DNA from: Ganoderma boninense
Lineage: Eukaryota; Basidiomycota; Agaricomycetes; Polyporales; Polyporaceae
DNA length: 64,000 nt
NCBI GenBank assembly: GCA_002900995.3
Contig: CM035308.1
Location: 434,001-498,000 of the forward strand
Direction of reading: 5' to 3'
Each line of letters starts with the position of its first letter. The first letter of the stretch is position 1. This document shows positions 60,175 to 64,000 of the stretch, in pieces. The notes below the pieces were generated by a model. The model was not told the origin of the DNA and did not search any database. It saw only the letters and a program-made list of their open reading frames with translations. The position numbers and the translations under genes were made by a program.

Positions 60175-62413
60175 TCTGCCACTGCTCTGGCGCGCGGGCG
60201 AGCGTTACCTAATATATAGTTTCCTCCCGGTCCTCCGGGCGGTGAACGGCATCTATGGACGTCGTGGCGCGCATCCGCACCCCAGAAGGACGTTCTGATG
60301 AGCGGGCTGAGATCGAAAAATTAAGCAGGCAATCCGCCCACGTTCACATTCACAATTGACCAACCCCCTTCCCGCGAACCCCCTCCCGCGACAGGCGGTC
60401 TTCCTGCCTCCTCCTGCCAGAGTTCAAACATGGAAGGAGGACACATTCGTCGACACGCTAACTCGATCGGGCGGACGGTGCCCGACACCCTGATACCGAC
60501 GCGGGATCGTGACTGACGGGGTTTACGCAGCAAACAGCAAAACGAGACCTCGGCGGCGGGCCGTACGCGTGCACGCCCCTGCCCGTCGGCCCCATTATCA
60601 GGCGTCCCATCTTTGTCCAGCGTGTGGTGCCGCCGCTGACCGAAAGCCACAGACAGAGAAGAGTGAGAGTTCATGAGGCCGGCGTTCCTTCGGACCTTAT
60701 CGTACAGTGAATGGGACAGCTGCGTCGCGACGACCCACAGAGGCCGGGCGGATCCTTAGGGCCCGGGATTATTGAAAGAACCGCCATGCATCATGGCGCA
60801 TGCCCAGGCCCTGCCAGTGGGCATCCCTGGAACGAGGCTTGGTGGGGCCACGGCGCAGCAGGAGGCAAGACCGTTCGATCTGGGCAGAGCGCGGATAGGC
60901 ACTCCGTTTACGAGAGAGCGGCGTCGCACTGGCTGGAAACAGCGCCGTCCCGGGTGGAAGCTTCTTCGCATGCAGAGCCATCAGCGGGCGCCCACAAGAC
61001 AATCGGCGGCGGGTGACGCATGGCGTTGCTTGGGGCAGGCCGCAAGCTTGACAGCGGCGCTGTCACTAGCCTTCAGAATCACTAGTGCTGACTGGGGAGG
61101 GCCGCGCGGACAGGCTAGGGTGAGGAGCAGTGGCTACTGCCTACTTGCTACTGGCTGCTGGCTGCTGGCTATCTTGAACGCCGCGGTGCACGAGGCCGCC
61201 CGTCTGCGTCGCTGAGATTGATCAAGCGTGGATTATGAAAACGAAAACTAGAAAGAACGTAGGAACTTCAAATTCCCTGGCGGAGGGCGAATCGAGAGGC
61301 ATATAAGCACGGACCTCTCGCTGATTTGGAGCATGGTCTCAGTCTCCTCCCTCCCCTAGCCTAGCCTGCAACCTCCTCTACCCCGTCCCCCTCATGAGTC
61401 CTAGGTCATCGGCCTCGACCACGGACCGTTCGACTGCACACACGGCCACCACCGTCCGCCTGGAGTGCAGACTTATCGTTGTCCATTGCACGAGGGACCT
61501 CCCCGACGCTGAGTGTTTTCTTCTTCTCCTTCATCTCTAGCTCGACTGCGCCTCTTGAGAGGGTGGCTTCAGGGCTTGCTCCGACCAAGGCATCGTTGTC
61601 GTTCGAGTCCTCATCGCAATAGCGGGGTATGTCCATGCTTCACGACTCCGTGTCGACCAGCTGCATCGCTATTGCGATGGATGACTGCGACGACGATTCC
61701 GCGGAAGGGTCGGACACGCAGAGCCACCCCCACAAGAGCGGCCTGAGATCTGACCTCGTGGTCAGCTCTGGCTTCGACACCGTCGTATTCAATTTCCGCT
61801 TACCCCCATCGTATTGTGTTGCACAGATTTTCTGACATTGCTCATTCTACATGCTTTAGACTCATCAACATTATCCCTGGCTCAACCTGCCTCAAGACGA
61901 GGACCTGGGTAGCATCGTGTAGCAGATATCTGTGGAATAAAAGACTCGTGGAGCGATATTTAGTTATCTAAGACATAAACGGTGATAAATCAGTATGAAC
62001 GTGTAGACAGACTGTCTGTTGCGGAAATCCAGGACCATACAGTACGTACTCACTAGCAGGCCTTCGAATTCTCTGTAGAACTTGAGATGCCTCGGCCTCC
62101 TGCCCTGAAGGCCATGCTGAGGAAGCGTTTTGCGATCTAAAAATGTAATATTAAATCCAGAGTGCATTAGAACACACCGCAATAAGTACGTCCTGGTTTC
62201 CGTGATGCATAGCACGTTAGGCTGGTGGTTGAAAGAAAGCGCTGTTCCAACTGTGCACGAGCAGCGCTAACAGGGCGCTTAGGAAGAGAGGAAGCGCGCA
62301 TGAATTGCCAAAGAGGGCACAAACGCTTCGCAAAGTTACTCCGCCGCCTCCACGTCCGCCTTTCCCGCTTTTTCCTACCTCCATCCAGCACCAGGTTCAT
62401 TTCGGCTCGCAAC
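60175..62413. other. 2.2-kb spacer upstream of CAF1
   Basis: No confirmed gene. A TATA-like GCATATAAGC at 61299-61308 lies about 95 bp before an ATG at 61394, but the frame that follows (about 46 codons) is unconvincing. A run of GGCTGCTGGCTGCTGGCT at 61146-61165 is a short tandem repeat. The last 200 bp before 62414 should hold the CAF1 promoter. Confidence 0.4.
61299..61308 (+). promoter_or_regulatory. TATA-like box without an assigned gene
   Basis: GCATATAAGC followed by a pyrimidine-rich leader (61340-61395) and an ATG at 61394, the arrangement of a strong fungal core promoter. No convincing product follows. Confidence 0.3.
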
Positions 62414-63933
62414 ATGTCACGAATACGGGATGTGTGGGCACCCAACCTCGAGACGGAGATGGCGAACATCCGAGACCTCATCGAGCAGTACCCCTACATC
62501 GCAATGGTCCGAACCAGTCTCCCATTGTCCACCCCACCTCGTGCCTCTGGCTCACACTCGTTGCTATGCTTCTGTTCTGCATATAGGACACCGAATTCCC
62601 TGGAGTCGTCGCGCGTCCAATAGGAGCATTCAAAACGTCGTCGGACTACCACTACCAGACCATGCGGTGTAATGTCGACCTCCTCAAGATCATCCAGGTC
62701 GGACTCACGCTCGCGGACGAGAAGGGCAACTTCCCACAGGAGGTCTCAACATGGCAATTCAACTTCACGTTCAGTGCCAGGTACGTAACTTACTCCCGTC
62801 TGTCCCACCTTATCCGCCCCCGCCCCTTCTCTTCCTGCACTCCTCATGTTGGGAACGGTTGCTTACGTAATCGAAATCGTTCGCAGCGAGGATATGTTTG
62901 CCCCCGAGTCCATTGATTTACTCCAGAAGTCGGGCATCGATCTGCAGAGGCACGAGGAGATGGGGATCGAACCAAACGACTTTGCCGAGCTAATGATTAC
63001 GTCTGGCCTGGTCTTGACCCCCGACACAAAGTGGATCTCGTTTCACAGGTGAGCCTTAGCCGGATAATGTAGCTTGATCGACCCCCAGCCTACCGTGGGC
63101 GTCGCGGGAACGAGGCACGGCAGACACGTTTGCTAGTGCTGGGCCGCGGGAGCTCGTTGGCCGCCGGTGTTATCGCGTCTGCTACGTCTGATGAGGTGCA
63201 GACTTCGATGGTTGACGCAAATTACCTGTTCTGTCGACAGTGGCTACGATTTCGGGTACTTTGTCAAGCTGCTGACCGGCCAGTCATTACCAACGAACGA
63301 GGAGACGTTCTTCGACACCCTCCACACATGGTTCCCGACCATCTACGACATCAAGTTCGTCATGCGGTCGTGCAAGGTCCTCAAGGGGGGCCTGCAGGAC
63401 GTCGCGGACGACCTCGGGGTGCGTTCACATGCCATCGTCTCGGCCCTTACGGCAGCTGCTCACACTCGCAACGTGTCCGTCCACCGCCCCCGTCGCAGGT
63501 GGTGCGAATAGGCCCGTCCCACCAGGCCGGCTCCGACTCGCTCCTCACCGCGTCCACGTTCTTCAGGATGCGCGAGGAGTACTTCGGCGACACGCTCGAC
63601 GACCCCGAGCTCGGCGGCAAGCTCTACGGCCTCGGCCAGACGTTCACCCTCCAGAACGGCGTCGCCGAGACCGTCCGCGCAGGCACGGCCGCGACGATTG
63701 CCGAGCGCGAGGACCGCGCCGGGCCCTCGCTCGTCCTGGGCGGCCGCGAGGCCCACAACCAGACCCCAGGGCCCGCGGGCCCGCCGGGGCACGGCGTCAT
63801 GGGAATGGGCGGCGCGCTGACGACGCCCGTCATGGCAGGCGCGATGCCCGCGCAGATGCCGACGACACCGTACGGGCCCATGGCGAACGGGCCGTACATG
63901 CGCACCCCTATTGGCGTGGGGGGTGGTCGATAG
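62414..63933 (+). CDS. CAF1: CCR4-NOT deadenylase subunit CAF1/POP2
   Basis: Caf1/Pop2 is a DEDD-type 3'-5' exoribonuclease that shortens mRNA poly(A) tails within CCR4-NOT in the cytoplasm. Exons 62414-62506, 62587-62780, 62887-63048, 63241-63418 and 63499-63933 sum to 354 codons with consistent phases. The start is MSRIRDVWAPNLETEMANIR. Catalytic acidic residues are visible: DTEFPGVV (first Asp/Glu pair, just after the first intron), the Asp in SGYDFGYFVKLLTG and the Asp in HQAGSDSLLTASTFF. EDMFAPESIDLLQKSGIDL and PTIYDIKFVMRSCKVLKGGL are further family blocks. The C-terminal 85 residues are Gly/Pro/Met-rich and disordered. The first intron uses a GTCCGA donor, less typical than the others. 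This gene needs no frame correction. Confidence 0.95.
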
Positions 63934-64000
63934 GCGTTAGGAAGGATCATGCTGTCTGGGCCCAGTGGGAGAATCGACGAGAGTGGAGACTCAGAGGGGC

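Noticed and set aside
61629..61835. Possible mating pheromone precursor, because of YCVA near the end
   Set aside because: The cysteine is followed by five residues before the stop rather than the three of a CaaX box.

Overview
The window is nuclear DNA of a filamentous basidiomycete, most likely an Agaricomycete of the Polyporales type. The evidence is dense short introns (about 45-70 bp, GTRNGT...YAG), GC-rich coding sequence, and families typical of that group: an F-box protein, a DUF6534-type membrane protein, a Kre9/KNH-like GPI protein and a secreted double-psi beta-barrel protein. There are no operons; genes lie on both strands with 0.2-4 kb spacers. Species placement is inference.

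Layout. 0.2-6 kb: a WD40-repeat gene (-), an F-box gene (-) and a SAP-like-domain gene (+). 6.2-14.4 kb: PRP8, the U5 snRNP core protein, in 20 exons. 15-19.4 kb: a large PH-domain protein (+). 20.4-23.1 kb: COQ5 (-) and FCF2 (+), divergent over a short shared promoter. 25.4-27.8 kb: a polyQ/coiled-coil protein of unknown function (-). 27.8-32.2 kb: a long spacer without a convincing gene. 32.2-34 kb: RTT109 histone acetyltransferase (-). 34.5-37 kb: seven-helix DUF6534-type protein (-). 39.8-42.9 kb: cullin-1 (-). 44.9-46.1 kb: mannitol-1-phosphate 5-dehydrogenase (-), an uninterrupted reading frame. 46.6-47.4 kb: Kre9/KNH-like GPI-anchored protein (+). 51.4-52.1 kb: secreted RlpA/barwin-like protein (-). 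55.3-58.9 kb: BZZ1-type F-BAR/C1/SH3 protein (+). 59.08-60.17 kb: a TA-flanked element with 142-bp terminal inverted repeats. 62.4-63.9 kb: CAF1/POP2 deadenylase (+).

The recognised genes are mostly single-copy housekeeping functions (splicing, ribosome assembly, ubiquinone synthesis, H3 acetylation, SCF ubiquitin ligase, mRNA deadenylation, actin/endocytosis) and do not form one pathway. I found no convincing new multi-gene system.

Two things stand out. First, conserved genes carry many one-base frameshifts, often in short homopolymers. In PRP8 three single-base gaps make all 20 exons phase-consistent, and similar lesions occur in at least nine other genes. Consensus error in the assembly is the simplest explanation, so protein models taken directly from this sequence will be wrong. 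Second, the 1,094-bp inverted-repeat element contains a 19-bp block that is flipped between its two arms at exactly the same offset. All exon coordinates were read by hand; splice sites marked approximate are less certain.
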